12,922 nt of DNA from positions 1-12,922 of the forward strand of contig CAAEIG010000075.1 of assembly GCA_900755895.1 (NCBI GenBank), in the 5' to 3' direction. The notes below the pieces were generated by a model. It saw only the letters and a list, made by a program, of their open reading frames with translations, ran no database searches and was not told the origin of the DNA. Position numbers and translations under genes: made by a program. Below are positions 1 to 7,298 of the stretch, piece by piece (position 1 is the first letter of the stretch; each line of letters opens with the position of its first letter). This DNA comes from Clostridia bacterium. Lineage in GTDB: Bacteria > Bacillota > Clostridia > Oscillospirales > Acutalibacteraceae.

Positions 1-918
1 CTCGTCCACGGTTTTCTTGACGGACTTGGGCAGGTAGCCGTAGGACTTCTTACCCTTGACCGTCTCCAGCTGTCCGGCCAGCTGCTCCATCTTCTGCTCA
101 ATTACAGGCTCTGTGCAAATACTTCGTGCCATCTCCTGCGTGAGTTTTCGGATGGCCCGCCGTGCCTCCCGCACCAATTCATCCCGCGCCTGAGATTTCT
201 GCTCATAGGTGTGCAGCATCTCCTGTTGGAAGATCTGATTGGTCAGCGTTGACTTGATCTTTCGGATGCCCTCCTGCGTGAGATATGCCTCCTTCGGCTG
301 CACAGACCACACCATCATGTGGACATGGGGGTGCTCGCCCTCATCATGGAAGGCGGCGTACCAGCGGAAGTGATTTGGCGGGATGTTCATAGCTACGGCG
401 ATGTCATTGCGGTTTGCCCGGAGCAGGTTCCGCCACGCCCTGGCATTGTCGTAGCCAAGGCGGGCGGCGTCCTCGCGCTTCAGGGAGATGATGTGGGTCC
501 ACACGTTGCCGGTGTAGTGGTCCAGCTCGTCCATAGCGTTTGCCAAATCCACGCCGTTCTCGTCACTGAACAGACCGTGGTCCCCCAGGCGCTCTGCCCT
601 GGGTCGGGTGGCGATGTACTTCATATAGCCGTCCGACTGCTGCACCGCTGCCCAGTTTTCCTCCAGTGCCCTAGTGATGAACGCAGAGGCGTTTGCTTTG
701 GTGTGCTTGGTTTCGTAGTCAGAATACTCATCCAACTCTTTGCTATTAGGAAAATCCTTCACCAGTTTTGTGATGAGCTGCTCCTGTTTTCTGGTGGGCG
801 GACGGTCATCTCGGAGTAGCTCTACACGCTCTCTGGTTCCGATGTACCGCAGGTAGCCGCTGACAGAATTGCTCCCACCGCATTTGAGGTATGGGCTTTT
901 GACAATCAGTCTTGCCAC
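1..918 (-). CDS. MobP/MobL-family relaxase, N-terminal 306 residues (runs off window)
   Basis: Relaxase that would nick oriT and lead the transferred strand during conjugative mobilisation. The reading frame is open from a GTG at 918 to the window edge, so the C-terminus is missing. The N-terminus reads MARLIVKSPYLKCGG, the usual opening of MobP3/MobL relaxases, followed by SGYLRYIGTRE. The metal-binding histidine cluster is HDEGEHPHVH at residues 191-200, which fits the three-histidine motif of this superfamily. A charged helical region follows (about residues 225-290). The GTG start overlaps the 3' end of the preceding ribbon-helix-helix gene by 13 bp, so translation is probably coupled. 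No ATG gives the conserved N-terminus. Family assignment is from recalled family features; subfamily P3 is less certain than relaxase. Confidence 0.9.
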   Translation of the reverse strand, partial: MARLIVKSPYLKCGGSNSVSGYLRYIGTRERVELLRDDRPPTRKQEQLITKLVKDFPNSKELDEYSDYETKHTKANASAFITRALEENWAAVQQSDGYMKYIATRPRAERLGDHGLFSDENGVDLANAMDELDHYTGNVWTHIISLKREDAARLGYDNARAWRNLLRANRNDIAVAMNIPPNHFRWYAAFHDEGEHPHVHMMVWSVQPKEAYLTQEGIRKIKSTLTNQIFQQEMLHTYEQKSQARDELVREARRAIRKLTQEMARSICTEPVIEQKMEQLAGQLETVKGKKSYGYLPKSVKKTVDE

Positions 919-1325
919 TCATCGTCCTCCTCCCAAGCTTCCCGCACCCGTTGCTCCAGTGAGATGCGACCGTTGGTCTTCTTCACATTGTTGACACTCT
1001 CCGCCCGCCGGCGGTGCAAGTCATCTTCGCTGAACTGAAACGCATCTGCCAGGATGCCGGCTACCATGTCCTGCTCCACCGCCTGTTTGAATGTGAGCGA
1101 GGACAGCCGGTCCTCCAACTGCCCCAGCCGTCCATCCAGGTAGGACTTGAGGGAAGCAGGGAGGAATAGTCCGGCACTGTTGGTGCTGAGGTAGTCCAGG
1201 TAAAAGTCCACGGCGTTTTCGATAAAAGCAGTGAGACTGCGGCTTCCGTCCTCCTGATACCGTCGTTCCAGGAGTGCTTTCTTCTCCGGCGTCAGGTAAA
1301 AGGCAAACTTCTCTTTTCGGCTCAA
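906..1325 (-). CDS. Mobilisation accessory protein, ribbon-helix-helix-like (MobC/plasmid-mobilisation type)
   Basis: 139-residue protein starting at TTG 1325, with an AAAGGAG box at 1332-1338 six bases upstream; no ATG fits. The N-terminus (KFAFYLTPEKKALLERRYQ, then a helix near residues 28-46) has the strand-helix-helix pattern of small DNA-binding proteins that accompany relaxases. The C-terminal half is charged and helical and ends in an acidic EEDDEWQD tail. It lies directly upstream of the relaxase and overlaps it by 13 bp, the usual position of an oriT-binding accessory factor. The role is inferred from context and N-terminal pattern. No catalytic motif is visible. Confidence 0.7.
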   Translation of the reverse strand: MSRKEKFAFYLTPEKKALLERRYQEDGSRSLTAFIENAVDFYLDYLSTNSAGLFLPASLKSYLDGRLGQLEDRLSSLTFKQAVEQDMVAGILADAFQFSEDDLHRRRAESVNNVKKTNGRISLEQRVREAWEEDDEWQD

Positions 1326-1331
1326 AATAGG

Positions 1332-1338
1332 CTCCTTT
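1332..1338 (-). promoter_or_regulatory. Ribosome binding site deciding the TTG start of the accessory gene
   Basis: AAAGGAG on the minus strand, six bases before TTG 1325. It is the only good Shine-Dalgarno sequence in this interval and supports the non-ATG start. Confidence 0.6.
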
Positions 1339-1581
1339 CCGGGGTATGACCCCTAGTTTCTTCTTGTGGCAGTAGGCGTTCTGGGAATGTGACCGCAGAA
1401 TCATTTTTTCTTTCTGGATTTGACCCCAATTCCGACCACCTGGGAAACGCTCGGAACTGCCCGCACTGCGGGCAGATGTGACTGGGCAGAGCGGCGGTCT
1501 TGACGCCTGCCCTTTATCCTGCTTCATCTTTCGTCCTCCATCGAGTCCTCGAAAGTGCCCTAAATCCAGCGCAAAACTGCT

Positions 1582-1606
1582 GGGAGGGGCAGGATCTACC
1601 CCTCCC
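1582..1606 (-). terminator. Possible terminator hairpin downstream of the HTH gene
   Basis: A perfect 8-bp stem (GGGAGGGG/CCCCTCCC, 9-nt loop) begins about 30 bp past the stop codon of the HTH gene. The T-run after it on the minus strand is weak (AGCAGTTTTG), so it could instead be an attenuator or part of oriT. Confidence 0.35.
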
Positions 1607-1637
1607 CCAAAGAGGGCACACAGCGGTTCACAGACGG

Positions 1638-2054
1638 TCATGCGGGACTTTCCTGCTCTCGCAGGAGCTTCGCCACACGCTGGCGCTCGGTGGCCAGTTC
1701 CAGTTCCTCCATCTGCCGGTCGTAATACTGGTCGATCACCTCTTGGATCGGCCGGAGGGTAAACAGCAGATTCCCGTTGCGTCGGCCACTGTGTTTGGTG
1801 ATCACTTTAGTGGGTTCAGTGACGATGAGACCGCGCTCCTCCAACTGACGGATATACTTGCGCACCGTATTCTCGCTCATTCGCACCGCCTGTCCAATGG
1901 TTCGGATGCTGGGCCAGCACTGGTGGGTCCTGTGGTTTTCACATCGCCGAAGGAAACTGTACACTGACAGTTCGCCGGCGTTCAGTCCAAGCTGGAAAAC
2001 CTCATTGGGCAGAGAGAAAAAATTACCCCGGCCACTGTACTTGCTGTACCTCAC
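1638..2054 (-). CDS. Helix-turn-helix protein, HTH_36/replication-initiator-like
   Basis: 138-residue DNA-binding protein. I chose GTG 2054 because a perfect AGGAGG (2061-2066) sits six bases upstream and the protein then begins RYSKYSGRGNFFSLPNE, the conserved opening of this family in Clostridia elements. A longer version from 2129 would only read through the upstream gene in another frame. Residues about 49-75 (PSIRTIGQAVRMSENTVRKY) form a clear winged-helix/HTH like those of plasmid replication initiators and HTH_36 proteins; the C-terminus is a charged helix. The start overlaps the stop of the previous gene as GTGA, so translation is coupled. Likely role: regulator or replication/maintenance factor of the element. 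The exact function is not visible. Confidence 0.75.
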   Translation of the reverse strand: MRYSKYSGRGNFFSLPNEVFQLGLNAGELSVYSFLRRCENHRTHQCWPSIRTIGQAVRMSENTVRKYIRQLEERGLIVTEPTKVITKHSGRRNGNLLFTLRPIQEVIDQYYDRQMEELELATERQRVAKLLREQESPA

Positions 2055-2260
2055 ACGCCACCTCCTGTGTGCTCGTTCACCCACTGGATGAACTGTTCCT
2101 TTGGCACTACCATCCGGTTGCCGATGCACAGCACCGGGAAGCCCGGCTCGTGCATCAGTTCGTAACTGCTGGATGGTGACACGCCAAGCGCCTTTGCCAC
2201 TGTATCTGCATTGAGAAACAGCGGCAGGTCATCGTAGGATTTGTATTCAGATTTTTTCAA
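2051..2260 (-). CDS. Small excisionase-like helix-turn-helix DNA-binding protein
   Basis: 69-residue protein from TTG 2260, with AGGAGG at 2268-2273 seven bases upstream. Residues about 15-60 (FLNADTVAKALGVSPSSSYE, then a wing with GNRMVVPKEQFIQWV) match the MerR-like/HTH_17 fold shared by excisionases and small element-encoded DNA-binding proteins. Its start overlaps the previous stop as TTGA and its stop overlaps the next start as GTGA, so it is the middle gene of a tightly coupled three-gene set. It may act as a recombination directionality factor or as a transcription regulator; sequence alone does not separate these. Confidence 0.75.
   Translation of the reverse strand: MKKSEYKSYDDLPLFLNADTVAKALGVSPSSSYELMHEPGFPVLCIGNRMVVPKEQFIQWVNEHTGGGV
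2061..2066 (-). promoter_or_regulatory. AGGAGG ribosome binding site fixing the GTG start at 2054
   Basis: Perfect AGGAGG on the minus strand, six bases before GTG 2054 and inside the end of the upstream coding sequence. It decides between the short start and the longer open frame. Confidence 0.7.
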
Positions 2261-2619
2261 TCAGAATCCTCCTCTTGTACATCGCGGACATCATCTGAGT
2301 GAACCAGCTGCAAAAACTCCTCCATGGAGTTGACCACCCCAGCCTCCTTGAGCATCTGGTATCGGATCAGGTCGCAGAGCATTCGGAAATTGACTTCCGC
2401 GCACTCCAGCAGCTTATCCATCGCCACGATCTGCTGTTCCGCGCTGAGTGTCGTTGCTTTTTCTGGGCCTTGCAGATAGGCCCGCACCGCATCTTCCTCC
2501 GGCATCGCCTCTCCCAAGACTTCCCGCATCTCCCGCAGGACATAGTCCAGGGTTTCTCTCTCCGCATCGGCGGTTAGGAAATGCAGCAGTTGTTTTTGCC
2601 TTGCGCCAAATAAATCCAT
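2257..2619 (-). CDS. Acidic helical hypothetical protein of the mobile element
   Basis: 120-residue protein of unknown function. ATG 2619 is preferred because GAGGAG lies eight bases upstream; a longer frame to 2670 would add residues with no ribosome binding site. The protein begins MDLFGARQKQLLHFL, is predicted mostly helical, and ends in an acidic tail (DVQEEDSD). There are no cysteines in metal-binding spacing, no signal peptide and no membrane segment. It is first in the coupled set with the two HTH proteins, which suggests an element-maintenance role, but I do not recognise the family. Confidence 0.6.
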   Translation of the reverse strand: MDLFGARQKQLLHFLTADAERETLDYVLREMREVLGEAMPEEDAVRAYLQGPEKATTLSAEQQIVAMDKLLECAEVNFRMLCDLIRYQMLKEAGVVNSMEEFLQLVHSDDVRDVQEEDSD

Positions 2620-2828
2620 CGTCGTCGCTCCTCTGTGTATTTTGATCTGGGTTCCCCTGACTACGGCCAAGGTCAGGTTTCCGAGTGCCGGAAAATCACC
2701 CTCTACTTATCAGGACACTCAGAGGCGGTTTGTAAACCAAAAAATGAAAAATATTTTGAAAAATTTTGCTCCCATCCAGTGTGGGCAGGAGCGGAGCCTG
2801 GGAACAATATAACTCAGAGAACAAAAAT

Positions 2829-2866
2829 AGTTGAGGGGCTCTGTCAAATGACAGAGCCCCTCAACT
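2829..2866 (-). terminator. Rho-independent terminator overlapping the end of the sigma-like gene
   Basis: Perfect 18-bp inverted repeat (2829-2846 with 2849-2866, two-base centre AA) followed on the minus strand by ATTTTTG. The last codons of the sigma-like gene form one arm and its TGA stop (2844-2846) lies in the other. It separates this gene from the downstream three-gene set. Confidence 0.85.
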
Positions 2867-3233
2867 GTTCGTGGAGTTTTTTCAGCCGCTTTGATACCGC
2901 CGCCTTGGACACGCCGTAGATCGTCCCGATCTCTTCCATGGTCAGATCCCTGCCATATCGGAGCTGGATGAGATCCCAGCCTGAATCGCCAAGATCATCA
3001 ACGGCTTTCCGCAGACATTCCAGCTGGAGGTTCCGGAATACAGCATCCTCCACGGGACGCCTGACGCAGTCCGAACAGAACAGCACCGTTTCAAACTCAC
3101 TTCTACTCAGATGCCTTTGGTCCCGCTTCTCCTGCGCCTGTTCCCGTTTCCGATCCTGCTCCAGGAAGTCTGCGACCTCCTTTGGCACTGATACTTGCTG
3201 GCCACTATAGGTAATCACGACAGAGTCGTTCAT
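2844..3233 (-). CDS. Sigma-70 region 4-like transcription regulator
   Basis: 129-residue protein from ATG 3233, with GGAAAGGA just upstream. The N-terminal half is charged (about residues 25-45, rich in K, R, E and Q). The C-terminal part carries a sigma region-4-type HTH at residues 98-121 (MEEIGTIYGVSKAAVSKRLK), preceded by LIQLRYGRDL, the usual lead-in of region 4. The length is too short for a full sigma factor with region 2, so it is better described as a sigma-like regulator, a type common in integrative elements of Clostridia. It has its own promoter (3429-3457), a leader of roughly 190 nt and a terminator that overlaps its stop. Its ribosome binding site lies inside a perfect hairpin (3240-3262), so its expression may be controlled at translation. 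Confidence 0.75.
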   Translation of the reverse strand: MNDSVVITYSGQQVSVPKEVADFLEQDRKREQAQEKRDQRHLSRSEFETVLFCSDCVRRPVEDAVFRNLQLECLRKAVDDLGDSGWDLIQLRYGRDLTMEEIGTIYGVSKAAVSKRLKKLHEQLRGSVI

Positions 3234-3309
3234 TTGTGTCCTTTCCGCTTTCTACGGAAAGGTGCACACCCGCGCTGCCGGCACAGCGCCAAATACTGAA
3301 GACCTTCAT
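3205..3309 (-). CDS. Possible 34-residue leader peptide overlapping the sigma-like gene
   Basis: Small ORF from ATG 3309 to TAG 3205, starting MKVFSIWRCAGSAG, with AAGGG seven bases upstream. It reads through the hairpin that hides the ribosome binding site of the sigma-like gene and ends 29 bp inside that gene in another frame. The same frame is open back to an ATG at 3357, which would give 50 residues. Ribosomes translating it would melt the hairpin, the arrangement seen in translation-attenuation leaders. Coding status is inferred from position only. Confidence 0.3.
   Translation of the reverse strand: MKVFSIWRCAGSAGVHLSVESGKDTNERLCRDYL
3240..3262 (-). promoter_or_regulatory. Hairpin sequestering the ribosome binding site of the sigma-like gene
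   Basis: Perfect 8-bp inverted repeat CCTTTCCG/CGGAAAGG with a 7-nt loop. On the minus strand the right arm is the GGAAAGG Shine-Dalgarno sequence of the gene starting at 3233. Confidence 0.55.
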
Positions 3310-3422
3310 GGAGGTTCCCTTCGTTTCAGGGTGGTTGTGGTGCCCTACGAGGCCCATGAATGTCTGAGGTCCCACCGGGGTGTGGACCTCACCGGAAAGC
3401 TGCGAGTTTTAGGCTTTCGCCT
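3263..3422 (-). promoter_or_regulatory. Structured 5' leader of the sigma-like gene
   Basis: From the predicted transcription start near 3422 the leader holds AGGC-GAAA-GCCT (3411-3422, a GNRA-type tetraloop), a long hairpin with GAGGTCC/GGACCTC arms extended by CACC/GGTG (3366-3390), GCGCTG/CAGCGC (3272-3289), and then the hairpin at 3240-3262. It does not match a riboswitch class I recognise. Confidence 0.4.
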
Positions 3423-3428
3423 GATCAT

Positions 3429-3457
3429 ATTTTAGAACAAGCGTTCCCTGCCGTCAA
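3429..3457 (-). promoter_or_regulatory. Sigma-70-type promoter for the sigma-like gene
   Basis: Minus-strand TTGACG (3452-3457), 17-bp spacer, TAAAAT (3429-3434). Each box differs from consensus at one position (TTGACA) or two or fewer (TATAAT), with ideal spacing. Transcription would start near 3422 and run into the leader. Confidence 0.7.
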
Positions 3458-3520
3458 TATTTGAATTTGCACTTTCTCTTTGTCACGGCGGAAAGTGAAT
3501 CGCCCCCTTCTGGCAGAACA

Positions 3521-3553
3521 AAGGATTGGGATACATAATGTACCTCAATCCTT
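3521..3553 (-). terminator. Terminator-like hairpin at the end of the RM operon
   Basis: Imperfect 14-bp inverted repeat (AAGGATTGGGATAC at 3521-3534 against 3540-3553, two imperfect pairs) about 20 bp past the res stop, followed on the minus strand by TTTGTTCT. The T-run is weak. Confidence 0.5.
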
Positions 3554-3572
3554 CGTTTCAGCAGTGCAATTC

Positions 3573-6557
3573 TTAAACCAAACGCTCGGTAAACCTTTGG
3601 AAACTATCAGCTTTCATGAACTTTGCATCATTACCAAGAGCGGCAAAATGCTTTTCTCCACACCGGATCTTTGCCTGTTCTTTAGGTCGTAGATCCTTAC
3701 CCTCGATGCTCCCCTTTGTTTCCACGACAAAGTAGAGTTTATTAAGGCCATTATCCTCAATGACGACAGCCCAGTCCGGGTTGTAGCTGCCGAGAGGAGT
3801 GGGAACCTTGAACCAGCCCGGCAGTTTCGCATACACCTTCACACTCTCGTTATTTTCGAGCTGTTCCGCAAAGCCGCGCTCCACATCACTGTCGTAGACG
3901 ACGTAATCGTAGACAGACCGATGACTCTCAAACATATTTCGCTCAAGATATCCAGTAAGCTCCTCGGAGTCAAAGAGCTCCTGAGCATAGAATTCCGTGT
4001 CGCCCAATTTTGTGTATTTGATGCCATCCACAATGAAGAGCTGCATGGTGGAGCCGATCAGCTTCGCCACTTGATCCATATATGCCTGGGGATTCTTTTT
4101 GAACAGATTGAGCGTCTTGCTCTCAGTCAGGATCTTTACGATGGTTCTGCGGGTCAGGCCAGTTCGATTTTGCAGATAAGTGATGATGTCAGGCAACTGC
4201 TCCTTGCCATCGGTGGTCTTTACGGAGAGCCGTTGAGTTTCTGTGGTATCCACGCCGCCCTCGGACACCTGCACCTTTGCCTTGGTGTACATCAACTTGG
4301 CAGCGCCCACATTCAACTCCAACTGCATCTTCTCGCAGCACTGCTCCACAAGCTTCTCGGAATCAAACTCCACCTTGTAGGTGGTCTTGTATTTGATCCG
4401 ATCCCAGAGCTCTTTGAAGTCCTCGCTCAGGAAGCGCTCTTTGTTCAGGTGTACCGGCCTCTTGTCGTTGGCAGGCTTGATATTCAAGCCGCCGGCGGCC
4501 TTCTTACAAACACCGGCAATGGCGTGCTTGTGCTCGGCCAGTTCTGCAGGGACTTGCAGCGTGTTGGTTTTCAGCGCTATCTTCAGAGCATCCGTCACCT
4601 CGTCCTTAGCGTCGAGATACCCGCAAGCCTTGAATGCCCGATAGATCTGTTCCGACTTCTCAACACCCAAATAGGCCGTGGAACCGTCCGGCTGCTGGAT
4701 GGGGATATTGGCAAAGCTGTGGCTCTCCAGGATGCCGAAACGGATTCCTTCCTCCTCTTCGTACTCTTTCTGCAGCGTGGCCGCAAATTTCTCATAACTT
4801 TCATTCGCCATGACGGTCAGTGTATTGATGGCAAACCCATGCTGTCGTTCACCGTTCTGGTTAACGCACAGGCGCAGTCCACGCCCGATCTCCTGGCGTT
4901 TCTTAACCTCGCTCTTGGTCTCGTTCAGCGTGCAGATCTGGAACACATTGGGGTTGTCCCAGCCCTCCCGCAGGGCGGAGTGGGAGAAAATGAATCGGAG
5001 TTTGCTGTCAAAAGACAGTAGCGTCTCCTTGTCCCGCATGATCAGATTGTAGGCAGATTCGTCCACAGCCGTGGTGCCGCTGGTGTCCTTCCACTCCTTA
5101 TCAGAGTTTCCGCCCTTCTTGTCGCCGGAGAAGTAACCACCATGCACTTCATGGGGCAGGGAATCCAAATCGATGTCCTGGAACAGCGTCCGGTACTTGG
5201 GCCGCTGGATCAGCTCCCGGTAGTTCTTTTCAAACATTTCGGCGTAGATACCGTTGTGGCGCACTCCGTCGGCGTCGTAGTAGCGGTAGTTGGACACCTT
5301 GTCGATGAAGAACAGGCTCAGCACCTTGATGCCCCGGTGGTTCAGGGCCAGTTCCTTGTTCAGGTGCTCCTCGATGGTCTTGCGGATCTGCTGCTCCTTG
5401 ATGGACCGGTCGTCAATGTCGCCTACAGCCTCACCGATCCTCAGGAATTCCGGCTTAGTGGTAAAACTGACATACTCATTGCCCTTTTCACAATAGATGT
5501 CGTCCACCACATAGCCGCTGTACACTTCCCGGTAGCCGGACAGCTTCTCGGAGAGATCATCCCCCTGGCGCACGGTCACCGCTTTGCGTTTGATTGTGCC
5601 CTTGACCTCACAGTCCAGCTCTATTTTGGCCGTGATAGGGGATTTCTTGTTATCCACCGACAGCAGCTTCATGTATGCCTTGTTGTGGTAGTCCAGACTC
5701 TCAAAGCTGGCGACCTCGATCTGTTTCACCAATTCCAGGTCAAAGGCGTCCACCGCATCCAGCTTGTACACCAAGTTGTGTTTCTCCACATGGGTAGCGG
5801 AGTAGCGCAGGGTACACAAGGCGTTCAGAGATGCCATCGCCTTCTTGGAGGCCGACGCTCCTTTGCCCTCTACGCTCTGAGGCTCGTCCACGATAACCAC
5901 AGGGTTGGTCTCCTGGATCAGGCTGATAGGACGCATCCCGTTGAGCTTGTCGATGGACCGGTGAATGATGTTGGCCTTGTTCTCCTTGTCGGGGTCGTCA
6001 AAGCTCTTTCGGAAGGCGGCGATGTTGATGACCATGATGGAGATGTTGTCGTTGACGGCAAAGGAGCGCACTTCCTCCGGCTTGCTGCCGTCGTAGATGT
6101 AGGAGTCATAGACCACATTGTTGTAGATGGTCTGGAAGTGTTCCCTGGTGATTTCCAGAGACTTGGCCACGCCCTCCTTGATGGCGATGCTTGGCACCAC
6201 GATGATGAACTTCTTAAAACCGTAGGCCTTGTTCAGTTCAAAGATGGTGCGCAGGTACACATAGGTCTTGCCAGTGCCGGTCTCCATCTCGATGTCAAAG
6301 TCATAAGCACCCTTTTTCAGCGTCTTAGTCTGGGGCAGGCCATTGCGCAGCTGAACCGCCTGGAGGTTTTCCAGGATCTCTTCATCCACCAGCTCCAGCT
6401 TGTTGCCGATGCCGTTGTCGGTGTACATGGTACCCTGATCACTGTAGTTGGAGATGGTAAAACTGCTTTGCTTGGGCGTCTGGCCGCGAAAGAGATCCAC
6501 CACAGCGGAAACCGCCTGCTCCTGGTAGTGGAGATTGGCGTCAAATTGTAGTTTCAT
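3573..6557 (-). CDS. res: Type III restriction endonuclease subunit Res
   Basis: 994-residue restriction subunit that, in complex with Mod, uses ATP to translocate or switch state and cuts DNA near unmethylated sites. Superfamily 2 helicase motifs are in order: motif I METGTGKT (91-98), motif II DEPQ (224-227), motif III RYSAT (251-255), the conserved SHSALREGWDNPNVFQIC block (525-542) and motif VI QEIGRGLRL (555-563). Near the C-terminus is a PD-(D/E)XK-type nuclease site: NPD with D928, then VVETKG with E946 and K948. All key residues are present and the length is normal for the family, so the enzyme looks intact. ATG 6557 overlaps the stop of the upstream 244-residue gene as ATGA, indicating coupling. 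Base composition is GC-rich, unlike that neighbour. Confidence 0.95.
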   Translation of the reverse strand: MKLQFDANLHYQEQAVSAVVDLFRGQTPKQSSFTISNYSDQGTMYTDNGIGNKLELVDEEILENLQAVQLRNGLPQTKTLKKGAYDFDIEMETGTGKTYVYLRTIFELNKAYGFKKFIIVVPSIAIKEGVAKSLEITREHFQTIYNNVVYDSYIYDGSKPEEVRSFAVNDNISIMVINIAAFRKSFDDPDKENKANIIHRSIDKLNGMRPISLIQETNPVVIVDEPQSVEGKGASASKKAMASLNALCTLRYSATHVEKHNLVYKLDAVDAFDLELVKQIEVASFESLDYHNKAYMKLLSVDNKKSPITAKIELDCEVKGTIKRKAVTVRQGDDLSEKLSGYREVYSGYVVDDIYCEKGNEYVSFTTKPEFLRIGEAVGDIDDRSIKEQQIRKTIEEHLNKELALNHRGIKVLSLFFIDKVSNYRYYDADGVRHNGIYAEMFEKNYRELIQRPKYRTLFQDIDLDSLPHEVHGGYFSGDKKGGNSDKEWKDTSGTTAVDESAYNLIMRDKETLLSFDSKLRFIFSHSALREGWDNPNVFQICTLNETKSEVKKRQEIGRGLRLCVNQNGERQHGFAINTLTVMANESYEKFAATLQKEYEEEEGIRFGILESHSFANIPIQQPDGSTAYLGVEKSEQIYRAFKACGYLDAKDEVTDALKIALKTNTLQVPAELAEHKHAIAGVCKKAAGGLNIKPANDKRPVHLNKERFLSEDFKELWDRIKYKTTYKVEFDSEKLVEQCCEKMQLELNVGAAKLMYTKAKVQVSEGGVDTTETQRLSVKTTDGKEQLPDIITYLQNRTGLTRRTIVKILTESKTLNLFKKNPQAYMDQVAKLIGSTMQLFIVDGIKYTKLGDTEFYAQELFDSEELTGYLERNMFESHRSVYDYVVYDSDVERGFAEQLENNESVKVYAKLPGWFKVPTPLGSYNPDWAVVIEDNGLNKLYFVVETKGSIEGKDLRPKEQAKIRCGEKHFAALGNDAKFMKADSFQRFTERLV

Positions 6558-7288
6558 AAGTTTTCACCGCCCTGAACCACGCCTACGGTAGTTCCTGCTG
6601 GAACTCTCAAATTCTGTTCTCCTAATGGCGGTGTAATTTCAGCATAATTGTACTTTTCTGCACCGTAGTTTAATCCATACTTATCAAGAACAATAGCAAA
6701 ATCAGTAATATGATACTTGCAATAATCCGTCCCACTATCGATATCTCTTTGTGAGATTAGAGGTGTATTTTCTCGTGTAACTAAGCAATACTTTTCTAAA
6801 AATCTGAGATGGATATTGTCAAAAATGTATTGGCGACCTAATATTTTGCTTAAATACTGCAAGTCTTCCAACGGAATATTCACAATACACCATATTAATC
6901 GGTAGAAATCCAATTTACATATAAAACCATTTGAAGCTGATATTGTTAAATGTATGATATATTTGATTTTGCCGTGAGCTTCTATTTTGTCTATGGCAGA
7001 CAAAATACGTTCTGAGAATTCTTCTCTATCTTCATTTTCCGCAAAGACCGCCGAAAGTTTTCTGAGATCTTCATCATCTTCTAAGATTCCATTCAAGAAC
7101 ATCTGATATTTACCCCAGAATATACAATCACGCATTATGACTGGGCTTTTTGCAATGGTTTGAAAAGCATGAACTGCTGCTACTGGATCACCAAACAACA
7201 TGGAGATAGTATTACTTAGCAGTTCCTTTGCTTCATCTTTTAGTTCCCCAGAATTTTTTAGTGCAAGCAATGTATCCTTTTTGCTCAT
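6554..7288 (-). CDS. Unrecognised helical protein encoded between mod and res
   Basis: 244-residue protein inserted into a type III RM operon. ATG 7288 is chosen because an AGGTGGG box lies just upstream and a longer frame (to 7405) would run inside the end of mod. It starts 10 bp after the mod stop and its stop overlaps the res start as ATGA, so all three are likely co-translated. It is mostly helical, with an acidic stretch at about residues 69-100, a helix pair (SERILSAIDKI, DFYRLIWCIVNIPLEDLQYL) and a C-terminal segment (KYHITDFAIVLDKYGL) like the winged end of several uncharacterised gut-bacterial proteins. No nuclease, ATPase or membrane motif is clear. It is markedly AT-rich (18 G+C in the 60 bases 6841-6900) against GC-rich neighbours. 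It may be an RM modulator, an immunity or abortive-infection protein, or a passenger; function unknown. Confidence 0.75.
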   Translation of the reverse strand: MSKKDTLLALKNSGELKDEAKELLSNTISMLFGDPVAAVHAFQTIAKSPVIMRDCIFWGKYQMFLNGILEDDEDLRKLSAVFAENEDREEFSERILSAIDKIEAHGKIKYIIHLTISASNGFICKLDFYRLIWCIVNIPLEDLQYLSKILGRQYIFDNIHLRFLEKYCLVTRENTPLISQRDIDSGTDYCKYHITDFAIVLDKYGLNYGAEKYNYAEITPPLGEQNLRVPAGTTVGVVQGGENL

Positions 7289-7298
7289 TATTCCCACC

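Larger units (their letters stand above)
1326..1637. other. 312-bp gene-free interval with inverted repeats; candidate oriT region
   Basis: No convincing gene lies here. The interval sits just upstream of the relaxase operon and holds three inverted repeats: GGGGT/ACCCC at 1341-1345 and 1349-1353; a perfect 9-bp repeat CTGCCCGCA/TGCGGGCAG at 1457-1475 with a one-base centre; and GGGAGGGG/CCCCTCCC at 1582-1606. Gene-free DNA with inverted repeats next to relaxase genes is where oriT is usually found. I do not recognise a published nic sequence, so the oriT call is inference. Confidence 0.35.

Noticed and set aside
319..819. Plus-strand open frame of 166 codons
   Set aside because: It is opposite the relaxase, which carries the diagnostic histidine motif on the minus strand.
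1021..1641. 206-codon open frame on the minus strand spanning the gene-free interval and part of the accessory gene
   Set aside because: Half of it is an out-of-frame reading of the ribbon-helix-helix gene, the rest is low-complexity with no family-like motif, and it lacks a convincing ribosome binding site.
3921..5021. 366-codon plus-strand open frame
   Set aside because: It lies wholly opposite res, whose helicase and nuclease motifs are complete; its leucine-rich translation is typical of an antisense shadow.
5142..6551. 469-codon plus-strand open frame
   Set aside because: Opposite the N-terminal half of res; the valine/histidine/aspartate-rich translation is an antisense shadow of a GC-rich gene.
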